Assembly (NCBI GenBank): GCA_003486645.1
Contig: DNGI01000543.1
Coordinates: 7,769-20,588 of the forward strand
Origin: Cyanobacteria bacterium UBA11370
GTDB lineage: Bacteria; Cyanobacteriota; Cyanobacteriia; Cyanobacteriales; Coleofasciculaceae
Length of the DNA: 12,820 bases
Reading direction: 5' to 3'
Shown: piece after piece, positions 1-10,905 of the stretch
Layout of the letters: each line of letters opens with the position of its first letter
Position numbering within the stretch: the first letter of the stretch is position 1
Program-made: the position numbers and the translations under genes
The notes under the pieces: model-generated
Databases searched by the model: none
The model's input: the letters and a program-made list of their open reading frames with translations, nothing else
Told to the model about the DNA's origin: nothing

Positions 1-3000
1 CGTTACCAAATCCGTTGCCACGTAGACTTTAAAGGTTACACTACCCGTATCTGTAAATTTAATAGCATTAGAAAGTAGGTTCATTAAAACTTGGCGCAGT
101 CGCTTTTCATCGGCATAAATAACTGTGGGAATCGAGTTGAGGGGAAGGTAGGTAAAGGTAATGCCTTTTTGTATAGCTTTGAGGCGGAAAATTTCAGTAA
201 CGCTGGTGAGGAAGGAAGGAAAATTAAACTCTTCCGGATAGAGTTCGAGTTTGCCAGCTTCGATTTTAGATAAGTCTAAAATATCGTTAATTAGGGTGAG
301 GAGATGAGTGCCGCATTGGGAAATAATTTTAACCCCTTCTTGTTGTTTAGGAGTGCTGTTTTTGTCGCGTTGCAGGATTTGTGCGTAACCTAAAATTCCA
401 TTGAGGGGAGTGCGGAGTTCGTGACTCATATTGGCTAGAAATTCGCTTTTGGCAAGGTTTGCTGCTTCTGCGGCTTCTTTGGCTTGTTGGAATTCTTGTT
501 CTACCTGTTTCCGTTGAGTAATGTCTTCAAAAATATACAAACGTCCGAAATAGTAATCGGTTTCATCGCGGATTTGTGCTGAAAAACGGCGAATGATTCG
601 TCCATCACTAAAGGGAATTTCATCCTCAACTACAATTCGATTTTGCTCATTTTGTAGTGGCTTGCAGGATGCAGCAAAGGCTTCTACATCCTTGAGTAAG
701 GGAATGCAATCGGGAATAGTGTCGTTGTTTTTGAGTAAGCCTTGCCGCATTCGTTCTTCAAGGTGTTCAATGCCCCAAATTTCACAGAAGCGGTGGTTAA
801 AATAAAGAATAGTATCCGTGCGGTTATCGACGACATAAAATGCTAAAGGTGAAACACTAGTCATTGCTCGCAACAAGGCTTCTTTCCAGCGTAATTGCTG
901 TTCTGCACGTTTGCGATCGCTAATATCGGTAATCGTACCAATGTAACCAATAATCTCTCCATTATTACTAATTTCTGGCAATCCTTGACCAATTACCCAA
1001 GTGATTTTGCCATTGGGATGCAAAAAGCGATACTCGGATTTAAAGGGTAATTTCGCGGCTGTTGCTTCATACCATTCAGCCAAGACGTGATCGCTATCTT
1101 GGGGATGTATTGTTTTCGTCCAGCCTGAATCAAAAGCCTCTTCTAGGGAGAGTCCCGTAATTTCACTCCAGCGTTGATTCACATAGTTACAATTCCCGAA
1201 TTGATCGGTACTAAATATACAAATGGGTGAGGCTTCAGTTAGGGTTTGATAGCGTTTTTTACTCTCTTGTAATGCGAATTGTTCTTGTTTGCGATCTGTA
1301 ATATCTTTCATAAAGCAATAATGACCAATGAAGCGATTTTGATCATCGTAAGCTGTAATCATTACGACTCGTTTATAAAAGATAGAACCATCTTTACGAA
1401 TACCTCTAGCTTCAGCTTCAACTTTACCCACTTCGAGCATTTGTTGGTAGGCAAGGATCATTTTTTCGCAATCTTCAGGGTGTACGGTATGCTGCCATTC
1501 CATGCCGATCAGTTCTTCCGGTTGATAACCTGTCGTCCTGGCATAAGATTTATTAACAGAACTGTAACGTCCTTGGGTATCCAGTCGAGAAATTCCTTCT
1601 ACTGTATTTTCTAGCGCTGTACTTAATTTATGTATTTCTTGCTCTACAATCTTGCGATTGGTAATATCAAATACCACCCCATGCCAAATTGTATCTCCGT
1701 TATTGAGACGTTCCGGTTTAGATCTGCCTTGTAACCATTTGAGTTTGCCAGATGCTGTAATGATGCGCCATTCATGGTTAAATGGTTCTAAGGTTTGGGC
1801 GCTGATATTAATAGCTAAGTAAAAACTTGCTTGGTCATCGGGATGGATACAATCCTGAATGAGAAAACTATTTTTTAGTACCTGTTCGGGTTCCAGTTCA
1901 TAAATTTCTTGAACCGTTGCACTGATATATTCAAACGTGAAAGAACCATCTAAATGTTGTATCACTCCATAAATCGCTCCTGGTACATTATTCATGATTT
2001 TTTCCAGTCGCGCTTGACTCTGTTGTAAGGCTTCTTCAGCACGTTTGCGATCGCTTACATCTCGATGGGTTCCTGTCATCCGCAGAGGATTGCCATTTGG
2101 ATCACGAGTGACAACTTTCCCGTAATTGGAAATCCATTTCCACTCGCCTGATTTAGTTAGCATTCGATAGTCAAATTTGTAGGGAATTGAACTATCTTGT
2201 AGATGAGCATTTAAATTATCTATTATCCAAGGTTTATCGTCTGGATGGATCAGCCTTTCCCATGTATGAAATTCTTGTGGAAACTCATCAAACTTGTAAC
2301 CCAGCATTTCTAAGTAGCGAGGACTTAAATAAACCTCTCCAGTTACAATATTCCAGTCCCAAAACCCATCACCCGATCCGTCTAAAGCAAGCTGTAATTG
2401 CTCTTTGTTTAAGCGTAATTCTTCCTCTGCACGTTTGCGACTGCTAATATCGCGCAAAATAGCAGTAAAGATTCTTTCACCGTTAATTTCTAACTTAGAA
2501 ATTGAAGCTTCCGCTGGAAACTCAGTCCCATCTTTACGACGACCAAAAATCTGACTTCGATCTCCCATGGATCGTGCTTTCCCAACCGATTCAGCAAAAT
2601 TAGTAATGTGCTGACGGTGAATTTCTCTCGCACAAGTAGGCAAGAGTAAATCAAGAGGCTGACCTAAAATTTCATTCGCTGTGTAGCCAAAAATCTTTTC
2701 AGCACCTTGGTTAAATAGAGTAATTCGTTGCTTCGAGTCTACGCTAATAATGGCATCATTCGCAACTTCTAAAATACCTGCAAATCGAGCTTGTGACACT
2801 TGCAAAGCTTGTTCAACTTGTTTGCGCTCAGTAATATCTAAAACAGTACCAAATAGACGAACAAGCTGTCCTTTTTCATCAAAGACAGGTTCTCCTCTCG
2901 TTTCAATATAACGGATTGAACCATCGTTTCGGATAATTCGTAAATCGAATTCAAAGGGTTGTCCTGAAGAAGCGTTCTCATAAATCAGTTTTAGATAGTG

Positions 3001-5028
3001 TTCACGATCTTCTGGATGAATATATTGGAGCGATTCATCAGGTTCAATTGGTTTTTGATTGGGTTCAAACCCGTGAATGCGGTAGAGTTCTTCACTCCAA
3101 GTCGTTGTTTTTGTACCGATATCGTACTCCCAATTACCAAGATGGGCAAGTTTTTGGGCTTCGAGTACTTTGGCTTCGGCGTGTTTGCGTTCAGCAATTT
3201 CCAAATTTAATAATTCGTTAGCATGATTTAATTCTGCTGTGCGTTCGGCAACTTGGATTTCTAACGTGTGATTGTAGTTCGCTAATACTTGTTCAGTTTG
3301 TTTACGTTGTGTGATATCAGCAAACGTATTAATACAATAAATAATGTTTCCTTGGTCGTCAAAAATCGGTGTAGAACGTGACTCCAAGGGAATAATCAAT
3401 CCATCTCGATGAAGTTCTAGATCATCAATGAATACAGCTTCACCCCTAAGCGCTCGTATAACAGGCAGTTCTTCAGTTGGATAGAGTTGGTTTTGGCGAT
3501 AGATTTGATAAACTTCTGCCAAGTTTTCGGTGACAGTTTCTGGGATACTTTCTATGCCAAATAAACCCAGAGCCACTTGGTTAAAATACACAACTTTCCC
3601 CGTTGACTCATGGATCGATACTCCTACAGGTATGGCATCCAAAAATTGCCTCAACTGACTTTCACGCTCCACTAACCTGTGATTTAAGGCTTGGAGTTCA
3701 ATAAACGACTGTTGCAGTTGAACTGCCATTTGATTAAACGAGTTTGCCAGTTCTCCTACTTCATCAGCGCGTTTAATTGCTACTAATTTATCCCAGTCTC
3801 CCCTAGCAATATCTTTAGCCGCAGTATTTAAACGTAGGATCGGTTTGGTAATCCAACGAGCGGTGAGAATGCCAACCGTTATAGATCCACCTAAAGCCCC
3901 AATACATAATATGAAAGTGAGGCGAGTATTGGCGTGAATCTGTTCTATAAAATCAGATTCAGGAACCACAACCACAACCAGCCAATCCAAGCCATAGTTA
4001 TCTCGATAAGGAGTCACCCGCACAAATTGCCGCTCGTGGTTACTCATCAAACTCAGTTGTTGAGTAGTTTGTAAGCTGCGAAAGTTGCCAAATTTGTTAA
4101 TAAGTTGTCGAGCAATATCTCGCGTTCGGGTATCCTTACTATTTACCGCTAGCAATTGCGTTGCTTCTCCTTTTGTTGGCTTCACCAAGAGTGTTTCTTG
4201 CGTAGAGGTGGCAACTAAATTGCCAGAATGCTCTATGATAAAAACCTGTCCCGATGGGGAAAAGTCTAGTTGATCGAGAAAGGTACTGATTCCTGAGAGT
4301 GTAAAACTAGAGGCAAAAACCCCCTGCCATTTTCTCGCCTCATCGTAGATAGGAGTGACGGCAAAAATTCCTAACGACGGTACAACCTTATAAACAGAAA
4401 TTGGCGACCACGTTTGTTGCTTGGAGGTTTTACCTGTGCGATACCAGGTAGTAGTGCGATTATCAATTGGAAAGGTATAGATGAGTTTGCGAGGATTACC
4501 TTTGGAGTCCACTAAGTAGTATTTTCGTTTACCCGGATCGGTACTTCTCAGGATATTGAAGTAGGGAGTACCGATTGACACATCCTCCCCAGTCAGCTTT
4601 TCAACTTGTTTGACAATTTCCTCACTCTGAAAGTGTCCGTAGCCAATTTCTTCTCCGGGTTCGTTGGCAAAGTAGAGCGCTTCGAGTAAGGGGTTGAGAG
4701 TGAGTTGTTGCCAAAGTTGCTGTTGCAGTTGTTCAAAGTTGTTGATATCCAGAAGTCCTTGCTTTACTGCCAAATCGTTTGCAGCTACCGCAGTTTGCGG
4801 CGCTTGTAGGTAGGTGGTGATGCGATCGCTCACTCTCTCTCCCACTTGTGCCATTAACCGATGCGCCAAATCTTCAACCGCATTCTGTCCACTTTTATAG
4901 GACAAATACCCCACTACTCCCACTGTCCCCACAATTTGCACAACAAAGGGGACGATCAGAACCGTTCGTAGGGGAAATTTACCAGCAACTCTACCTACAG
5001 AACGCTTGAGAGTTTGAATAGAAATCAC
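1..5028 (-). CDS. Multi-PAS membrane sensor histidine kinase, 3' end outside the window
   Basis: The minus strand is open from a GTG at 5028 to base 1 (1676 codons, no stop), so the C-terminus is missing. Domains in order: TM1 about residues 21-43; a Cache-like extracytoplasmic sensor about 45-365 (W207-S-P-I-S-x-Y, later a GxxFIIExxGNLVA stretch); TM2 about 370-391; HAMP about 390-447 with P396. Eight PAS/PAC units follow, each closing on a DI(T/S)xRK-like motif, with the Arg at about 575, 735, 864, 994, 1125, 1246, 1372 and 1506. Then HisKA with [12 protein letters not shown] (phospho-acceptor His1536) and the N-box LLSNAIKF (Asn1654) of the ATPase domain; the G boxes lie outside. No LOV cysteine motif or GAF domain is visible. 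GTG was chosen because an in-frame TAG lies 25 codons or fewer upstream, no in-frame ATG precedes TM1, and later starts would lose TM1. No good Shine-Dalgarno is present. The ligand is unknown; a receiver domain could follow beyond the edge. Confidence 0.93.
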   Translation of the reverse strand, partial: MISIQTLKRSVGRVAGKFPLRTVLIVPFVVQIVGTVGVVGYLSYKSGQNAVEDLAHRLMAQVGERVSDRITTYLQAPQTAVAANDLAVKQGLLDINNFEQLQQQLWQQLTLNPLLEALYFANEPGEEIGYGHFQSEEIVKQVEKLTGEDVSIGTPYFNILRSTDPGKRKYYLVDSKGNPRKLIYTFPIDNRTTTWYRTGKTSKQQTWSPISVYKVVPSLGIFAVTPIYDEARKWQGVFASSFTLSGISTFLDQLDFSPSGQVFIIEHSGNLVATSTQETLLVKPTKGEATQLLAVNSKDTRTRDIARQLINKFGNFRSLQTTQQLSLMSNHERQFVRVTPYRDNYGLDWLVVVVVPESDFIEQIHANTRLTFILCIGALGGSITVGILTARWITKPILRLNTAAKDIARGDWDKLVAIKRADEVGELANSFNQMAVQLQQSFIELQALNHRLVERESQLRQFLDAIPVGVSIHESTGKVVYFNQVALGLFGIESIPETVTENLAEVYQIYRQNQLYPTEELPVIRALRGEAVFIDDLELHRDGLIIPLESRSTPIFDDQGNIIYCINTFADITQRKQTEQVLANYNHTLEIQVAERTAELNHANELLNLEIAERKHAEAKVLEAQKLAHLGNWEYDIGTKTTTWSEELYRIHGFEPNQKPIEPDESLQYIHPEDREHYLKLIYENASSGQPFEFDLRIIRNDGSIRYIETRGEPVFDEKGQLVRLFGTVLDITERKQVEQALQVSQARFAGILEVANDAIISVDSKQRITLFNQGAEKIFGYTANEILGQPLDLLLPTCAREIHRQHITNFAESVGKARSMGDRSQIFGRRKDGTEFPAEASISKLEINGERIFTAILRDISSRKRAEEELRLNKEQLQLALDGSGDGFWDWNIVTGEVYLSPRYLEMLGYKFDEFPQEFHTWERLIHPDDKPWIIDNLNAHLQDSSIPYKFDYRMLTKSGEWKWISNYGKVVTRDPNGNPLRMTGTHRDVSDRKRAEEALQQSQARLEKIMNNVPGAIYGVIQHLDGSFTFEYISATVQEIYELEPEQVLKNSFLIQDCIHPDDQASFYLAINISAQTLEPFNHEWRIITASGKLKWLQGRSKPERLNNGDTIWHGVVFDITNRKIVEQEIHKLSTALENTVEGISRLDTQGRYSSVNKSYARTTGYQPEELIGMEWQHTVHPEDCEKMILAYQQMLEVGKVEAEARGIRKDGSIFYKRVVMITAYDDQNRFIGHYCFMKDITDRKQEQFALQESKKRYQTLTEASPICIFSTDQFGNCNYVNQRWSEITGLSLEEAFDSGWTKTIHPQDSDHVLAEWYEATAAKLPFKSEYRFLHPNGKITWVIGQGLPEISNNGEIIGYIGTITDISDRKRAEQQLRWKEALLRAMTSVSPLAFYVVDNRTDTILYFNHRFCEIWGIEHLEERMRQGLLKNNDTIPDCIPLLKDVEAFAASCKPLQNEQNRIVVEDEIPFSDGRIIRRFSAQIRDETDYYFGRLYIFEDITQRKQVEQEFQQAKEAAEAANLAKSEFLANMSHELRTPLNGILGYAQILQRDKNSTPKQQEGVKIISQCGTHLLTLINDILDLSKIEAGKLELYPEEFNFPSFLTSVTEIFRLKAIQKGITFTYLPLNSIPTVIYADEKRLRQVLMNLLSNAIKFTDTGSVTFKVYVATDLVT

Positions 5029-5111
5029 GGCAAAAATCTTGTGCGGATAGGAAGGCGATCGCTCCTATTGTGACCTATGATGTATAACTCCTGTAGAATT
5101 TTATTTTCTTT

Positions 5112-5200
5112 GCTAATGGCTAATGGCTAATGGCTAATGGCTAATGGCTAATTGTTAATTGCTAATTGCTAATGGCTAATTGCTAATTGCTAATGGCTAA
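5112..5200. repeat. Heptamer tandem repeat (GCTAATG)n
   Basis: Twelve full 7-bp units plus 5 bp lie head to tail. Five are GCTAATG in succession, followed by a mix of GCTAATT, GCTAATG and one GTTAATT. The array lies between the histidine kinase start and the sqdX stop. It fits the short tandemly repeated repetitive sequences known from filamentous cyanobacteria. Phase is kept throughout, and the variants differ only at one or two positions. Confidence 0.9.
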
Positions 5201-5235
5201 CCCCCCTCACCCCCTCACCCCCTCTCTCCCTCCCC
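5201..5235 (-). repeat. G-rich tract just downstream of sqdX (quadruplex motif on the minus strand)
   Basis: On the minus strand this tract has G runs of 4, 3, 5, 5 and 6, separated by loops of 1, 5, 3 and 3 bases. It begins 5 bases after the sqdX stop codon and would be in the 3' end of the sqdX transcript. The pattern satisfies the usual four-run G-quadruplex rule. No conventional stem plus U-tract terminator is visible after sqdX. Folding is an inference. Confidence 0.6.
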
Positions 5236-5240
5236 ATTCC

Positions 5241-6374
5241 TCAAGCCGCTGATGACATAGATTCCGACAATAACACCGTTTTATAATAATTTTGCAATTG
5301 CCGTGTCGCCGCTGACCAACTCCAACGTTCCGCTTCTGCTCTAGCATTTTGTCGTAGGGTTTCCCGTTCATCTTGGTGTTCTAATAACCGTTGAGTTGCG
5401 GCGATCGCACCGTCTTCATCGGTGGGATCAAATAAATACCCATTAACCCCATCCGTCACAATATCCGGAATTCCTCCCGAACGTGCAGCTACGACTGGAC
5501 ACCCCGCTGCCATGGCTTCTAGTAATACTAATCCCAACGTTTCTGTGCGTGACGGGAAAATAAACGCATCCGCAGACGCAAAGGCTGAACCTAATTCTTT
5601 CCCCATCAAATAGCCAACAAAATGAGTGGGTGTTCCAGCAAAATGCTTTTCCAATGCGCTACGATGAGGGCCATCTCCAACTAATGCTAAACGCGCATTC
5701 GGAATTGATTCTAATACGGGTTTAATTCGGTCAATTTCTTTTTCTGCTCCTAGCCGTCCCACATATAAGAGAAGCGGACTTTCCGGGTGTCCTTGGGAGA
5801 GGTGCGATCGCATTTCCCACGATGCCAACTCCGGATGAAATGTCTCGGTATCAACACCCCTTTGCCATAAATCTAACCGTTCAATTCCTTTGGCTCTCAA
5901 TTCCTCTACCATTGCGGTTGAGGTACATAAATTGAGTAAGGCTTGATTATGAGTTGCTTTGAGTAATTCCCATAGCACAGGTTCCAACATTCCTAATCCA
6001 TAATGCTGAAGATATTGCGGTAGATGAGTATGATAAGACGCAATTAATGGAATTTGCATCGACTTAGCATAATACACACCCGCTAATCCTAAAACCGCCG
6101 GATTGACCACATGAATTAAATCCGGTTGAAACTGCTGTAATGTTACCCCAATTGCGGGACGTGGCAGGGCGAGTTTCAGTTCAGGATACAAGGGTAAGGG
6201 AAATCCAGAAACCCCATAAATTTTAGCTCCTTTGTATTCGCTCAATCCACCATCGGGCGAAATGACTAAGACTTGGTTCCCGCTACGCTGCAAGTGTTCA
6301 ACGGTATGGCGCAAGCGGGTTACAATCCCATCAACTTTGGGTAAAAAGGTTTCGGTAAATAAGGCAATTCGCAT
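5241..6374 (-). CDS. sqdX: SqdX, UDP-sulfoquinovose:diacylglycerol sulfoquinovosyltransferase
   Basis: The 377-aa product is a GT4-family (GT-B fold) glycosyltransferase. It is expected to act at the cytoplasmic face of membranes and to transfer sulfoquinovose from UDP-sulfoquinovose to diacylglycerol, making the sulfolipid SQDG. The N-terminal acceptor half opens with MRIALFTETFLPKVDG and carries SYHTHLPQY near 113-121. The donor half starts at LLYVGRLGAEKE (202-213). The EX7E motif is E278 to E286 within SRTETLGLVLLEAMAAG, followed by GGIPDIV and NGYLFDP. Length is typical. No signal peptide or TM segment is apparent. The ATG at 6374 begins the conserved N-terminus; upstream Shine-Dalgarno pairing is poor. 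sqdB lies directly upstream on the same strand, which strengthens SqdX over a mannosyltransferase-type GT4. The 381-bp gap between them suggests that sqdX may use its own promoter. Confidence 0.92.
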   Translation of the reverse strand: MRIALFTETFLPKVDGIVTRLRHTVEHLQRSGNQVLVISPDGGLSEYKGAKIYGVSGFPLPLYPELKLALPRPAIGVTLQQFQPDLIHVVNPAVLGLAGVYYAKSMQIPLIASYHTHLPQYLQHYGLGMLEPVLWELLKATHNQALLNLCTSTAMVEELRAKGIERLDLWQRGVDTETFHPELASWEMRSHLSQGHPESPLLLYVGRLGAEKEIDRIKPVLESIPNARLALVGDGPHRSALEKHFAGTPTHFVGYLMGKELGSAFASADAFIFPSRTETLGLVLLEAMAAGCPVVAARSGGIPDIVTDGVNGYLFDPTDEDGAIAATQRLLEHQDERETLRQNARAEAERWSWSAATRQLQNYYKTVLLSESMSSAA

Positions 6375-6407
6375 AATTTATGGGTCTTTGTTGACTACTC
6401 TCGGTTC

Positions 6408-6440
6408 AGATCCCCGACTTCTTGAAGAAGTCGGGGATCT
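6408..6440. repeat. 33-bp perfect palindrome upstream of sqdX
   Basis: Two 16-bp arms, AGATCCCCGACTTCTT and its exact complement, are separated by a single G. On the RNA this gives a stem of about 15 bp with a tiny loop. The hairpin lies 34 bp upstream of the sqdX start. There is no U-tract on either side, so it is not a standard terminator. From memory, very similar GTCGGGGATC palindromes are scattered in many cyanobacterial genomes, so I read it as a dispersed palindromic repeat that may also affect sqdX expression. Confidence 0.85.
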
Positions 6441-6668
6441 TGGTGTCTATGAATGATTTAGAATTGCTATACATAGGAAGTTATTTATCTTAACAATTTT
6501 TTTCTTAAAATCCACTTTTTTTCAGGGTATAATTAATTTGTAATTGATTTTTACATAATGGGAATATTACCAAAAATAAAAAGTTGCCACAGATTTCCAT
6601 TATTAAATAATACTATTAAAAATAATTTAAATCAACCCCTAAAAAACAAAAAATTCAAATCTTTTTTG

Positions 6669-6719
6669 AGAATTCAGGAGCCAGAAATAAGAGAGTTTGC
6701 CCCCTGACTCCTAAATTCT
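6669..6719 (-). terminator. Possible sqdB terminator hairpin
   Basis: This lies 37 bp after the sqdB stop. On the minus-strand RNA a 16-bp stem forms fully, including two G-U pairs, around a 19-base loop. On the plus strand the same two positions would be A-C mismatches, so the structure favours sqdB-direction transcription. The U-rich stretch only comes about 14 bases later, so termination would be imperfect. It could instead be a decayed AGGAGTCAG-type repeat. Confidence 0.45.
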
Positions 6720-6755
6720 TAGCCGCGAAAGTTCATGTTTTAATCAAGTAACAAA

Positions 6756-7955
<1,200 letters not shown>

Positions 7956-7982
7956 TCAGGTTTCGGGGACGATCAAACCATC

Positions 7983-7991
7983 CTTATACCA
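7983..7991 (-). promoter_or_regulatory. Possible extended -10 of sqdB
   Basis: Minus strand reads TGG-TATAAG, a TGn extended -10, about 70 bp before the sqdB ATG. No good -35 stands 16-18 bp upstream. The surrounding ACCAAGTTGCAGT-like sequence resembles a string I recall as common in cyanobacterial intergenic DNA, so this is only a candidate. Confidence 0.3.
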
Positions 7992-8022
7992 AGTTGCAGT
8001 CAAAGATAGTTGATAGGAGGCA

Positions 8023-8052
8023 GGGGGGCAGGGGGCAGGGGGGAATCTTGGG
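8023..8052 (+). repeat. G-quadruplex motif upstream of sqdB
   Basis: Plus-strand G runs of 6, 5, 6 and 3 are separated by CA, CA and a 6-base loop. It lies 110-139 bp upstream of the sqdB start on the template strand. The repeating unit is GGGGGCA, so slippage of a heptamer-like repeat may have produced it. Confidence 0.6.
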
Positions 8053-8220
8053 AACTTCCGGGAAATTGAGCAGAGGAAACACCGGACTCAAGCCCATCAC
8101 TCACTTTCATACTCACAGTTTTCAGGTATCTCTAGTTGAATAACCCTAAAAAAGGTTGAGTGGGAGAGGGGGAGAGAGGGAGAATTTTTATTAGGGGTGA
8201 TTAACTGGACATTATATTAT

Positions 8221-8249
8221 AGTGATTTTTGAAGCCAAAAAACCTCACT
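8221..8249 (-). terminator. Possible terminator of the SUKH gene
   Basis: Three bases after the stop codon, 5-bp AGTGA/TCACT arms enclose a 6-bp T-run/A-run stem with a 4-base loop and a 3-base bulge. The stem is AT-rich and no long U-tract follows, so this is tentative. Confidence 0.3.
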
Positions 8250-8252
8250 GAT

Positions 8253-8726
8253 TCAGTAGCTAGAAGGGGTTATCAAATATTTACCATGAAGTTCAATTTC
8301 TGTCTCGATAAATTCACTAAATTTATCGTGAATTTTGCTGAAATAGGTTTGGTTTTTTCCTTCACAATATGAGTAAATTGGGGGATTGTCTCCTTCCGAG
8401 AGTCTAAAAAAACTAAACTGATACCCTTGGTGCATAAAGAAAATAAAAGCATCTTCTGGTAGGGGTTCAGGAAAGTTATTTTCCTGTAATAGCTCTGTAC
8501 CCCAATCATACAAGTAAGGTAGGTGTTTAAAAAAACAGTCAGACCCTCGTAAGAATTGACCCCCACCATGCCCCATCCAGAGAAGAAATTCTTGATAGGC
8601 TTTGGGAAGAAAAATTCCCAACTGCCGCTCAAGCTTATTAAGTTCATAGTGGGTACAACCTGAGAGTTCATCGGGACTCACTATTTCCAAGTCTTTCAGT
8701 CGTTTTTTTGCCCTATCTAAATACAT
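8253..8726 (-). CDS. SMI1/KNR4 (SUKH) family protein
   Basis: The 157-aa soluble protein has the SMI1/KNR4 pattern. An N-terminal helix carries THYELNKLERQLGIFLPKAYQEFLLWMGHGGG (25-55), matching the usual x-E-I-x-x-x-E-x-x-L-G-x-x-L-P-x-x-Y-x-x-F-L signature. Later come a hydrophobic FIFFMHQGYQFSFF core (94-107), PPIYSYCEG (115-123) and a closing helix FSEFIETEIE. Many SUKH proteins are immunity proteins against polymorphic toxins, while others have different or unknown roles. Here no toxin gene adjoins it: groEL is upstream and sqdB downstream. The ATG at 8726 is the only start giving the full domain; an upstream ATG is out of frame and no Shine-Dalgarno is visible. Composition is more AT-rich than groEL. 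Family assignment is firm, function unknown. Confidence 0.82.
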   Translation of the reverse strand: MYLDRAKKRLKDLEIVSPDELSGCTHYELNKLERQLGIFLPKAYQEFLLWMGHGGGQFLRGSDCFFKHLPYLYDWGTELLQENNFPEPLPEDAFIFFMHQGYQFSFFRLSEGDNPPIYSYCEGKNQTYFSKIHDKFSEFIETEIELHGKYLITPSSY

Positions 8727-8753
8727 AATACATAGCTATTGACTAGGTTCAAC

Positions 8754-8783
8754 TTTATATTGAAGATATTTCTTACTTGTCAT
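8754..8783 (-). promoter_or_regulatory. Promoter of the SUKH gene
   Basis: Minus strand: -35 ATGACA (8778-8783), an 18-bp spacer, and -10 TATAAA (8754-8759). Both differ from the sigma-70 consensus by one base. The -10 lies 27 bp before the ATG, leaving a short leader of about 20 nt. Confidence 0.55.
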
Positions 8784-8796
8784 CATCTCTGACAAG
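8776..8796. promoter_or_regulatory. Inverted repeat over the SUKH gene -35 box (possible operator)
   Basis: Perfect 7-bp arms CTTGTCA and TGACAAG with a 7-bp spacer. One arm overlaps the candidate -35 element (8778-8783). Centre-to-centre spacing is 14 bp, which is short of the usual 10 or 20 bp helical spacing, so a regulator site is plausible but unproven. Confidence 0.4.
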
Positions 8797-8909
8797 AATT
8801 TGGAAGTAGGGAGCAGGTTCGACAGCTTAAACTTCTTAACCTCATCCCTATTTTCCTAATGAAGAATAGTTAATTTGAATAATAGTTAGTTAAATAACTG
8901 TAGAGGCAA

Positions 8910-8918
8910 CTCCTAGAA
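8910..8918. repeat. Target-site duplication, left copy
   Basis: CTCCTAGAA, identical to 9114-9122, directly abuts the left inverted repeat of the MITE. Confidence 0.8.
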
Positions 8919-9113
8919 CATCGGTGTCAACTTAAGCCCTGGCGAATGGAATTCGCGGCTATAAAAACGAAGTCCGCCTGTGCGGACTCGCCGGAAAAAC
9001 TAGAGTTTTGAAACCTGCGTGGTGTGCTACGCGCAACGCAAGCGCGATAGGCAGGTTTTGTTTGTATAGCTGCGGTTTCAACCGCCCAGAAGAGTGTTAA
9101 GTTGACACCAATG
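8919..9113. mobile_element. MITE-like element, 195 bp, no coding capacity
   Basis: Terminal inverted repeats of 17 bp match at 16 positions: left CATCGGTGTCAACTTAA (8919-8935), right TTAAGTTGACACCAATG (9097-9113). They are flanked exactly by 9-bp direct repeats. Inside is a second inverted pair (8955-8971 against 9057-9073, 14 of 17). Small hairpins are GCGAAT/ATTCGC (8942-8956), AGTCCGC/GCGGACT (8971-8988), AAACCTGC/GCAGGTTT (9011-9018, 9051-9058) and GCGGTT/AACCGC (9072-9085). No open frame of useful size is present, so it must be mobilised in trans. The GGTG...CAACTTA end and the 9-bp duplication are loosely reminiscent of IS1-family elements; that link is speculative. From memory, similar hairpin-rich units are widespread in cyanobacteria. 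Confidence 0.82.
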
Positions 9114-9122
9114 CTCCTAGAA
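9114..9122. repeat. Target-site duplication, right copy
   Basis: CTCCTAGAA, abutting the right inverted repeat of the MITE, 21 bp from the groEL stop codon. Confidence 0.8.
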
Positions 9123-9143
9123 TTGCCCCTACAAATTCAGCGA

Positions 9144-10905
<1,762 letters not shown>

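Larger units (their letters stand above)
6375..6755. other. AT-rich sqdX-sqdB intergenic region
   Basis: This gap holds a 33-bp perfect palindrome (6408-6440), a very AT-rich stretch (about 6475-6665), and a 16-bp hairpin behind sqdB (6669-6719). No convincing gene was found. A plus-strand reading frame of about 48 codons from an ATG near 6558 has no ribosome site and reads into the hairpin. An sqdX promoter is expected in the AT-rich part on the minus strand, but I could not fix a clear -35/-10 pair. Confidence 0.6.
8899..9133 (-). terminator. groESL terminator hairpin split by a MITE
   Basis: Arms TGTAGAGGCAA (8899-8909) and TTGCCCCTACA (9123-9133) flank the two CTCCTAGAA copies. With the MITE and one copy removed, the minus-strand RNA forms an 11-bp stem (one G-U pair) with a 9-base loop. 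The loop equals the target duplication. It begins 10 bases after the groEL stop and is followed by GUUAUUU. I infer that this was the groESL terminator. Whether it still works with 195 bp in the loop is open. Confidence 0.6.
8727..9143. other. Intergenic region between groEL and the SUKH gene
   Basis: 417 bp without a gene. It holds the SUKH promoter and inverted repeat next to 8727, then AT-rich DNA (about 8797-8898), then a split stem-loop (8899-8918 and 9114-9133) interrupted by the MITE at 8919-9113. Confidence 0.7.

Noticed and set aside
2998..3210. Opposed reading frames of about 70 codons on both strands
   Set aside because: They lie inside the PAS2 part of the kinase; only the kinase frame shows domain motifs.
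5112..5200. Heptamer array considered as a CRISPR array
   Set aside because: Units are contiguous 7-mers with no spacers.
6558..6705. Plus-strand frame of about 48 codons in the sqdX-sqdB gap
   Set aside because: No ribosome site, composition simply AT-rich, and it reads into the sqdB hairpin.
8141..8158. AACC/GGTT small hairpin with an A-run loop
   Set aside because: Four base pairs only, about 95 bp beyond the SUKH stop; too weak to call a terminator.
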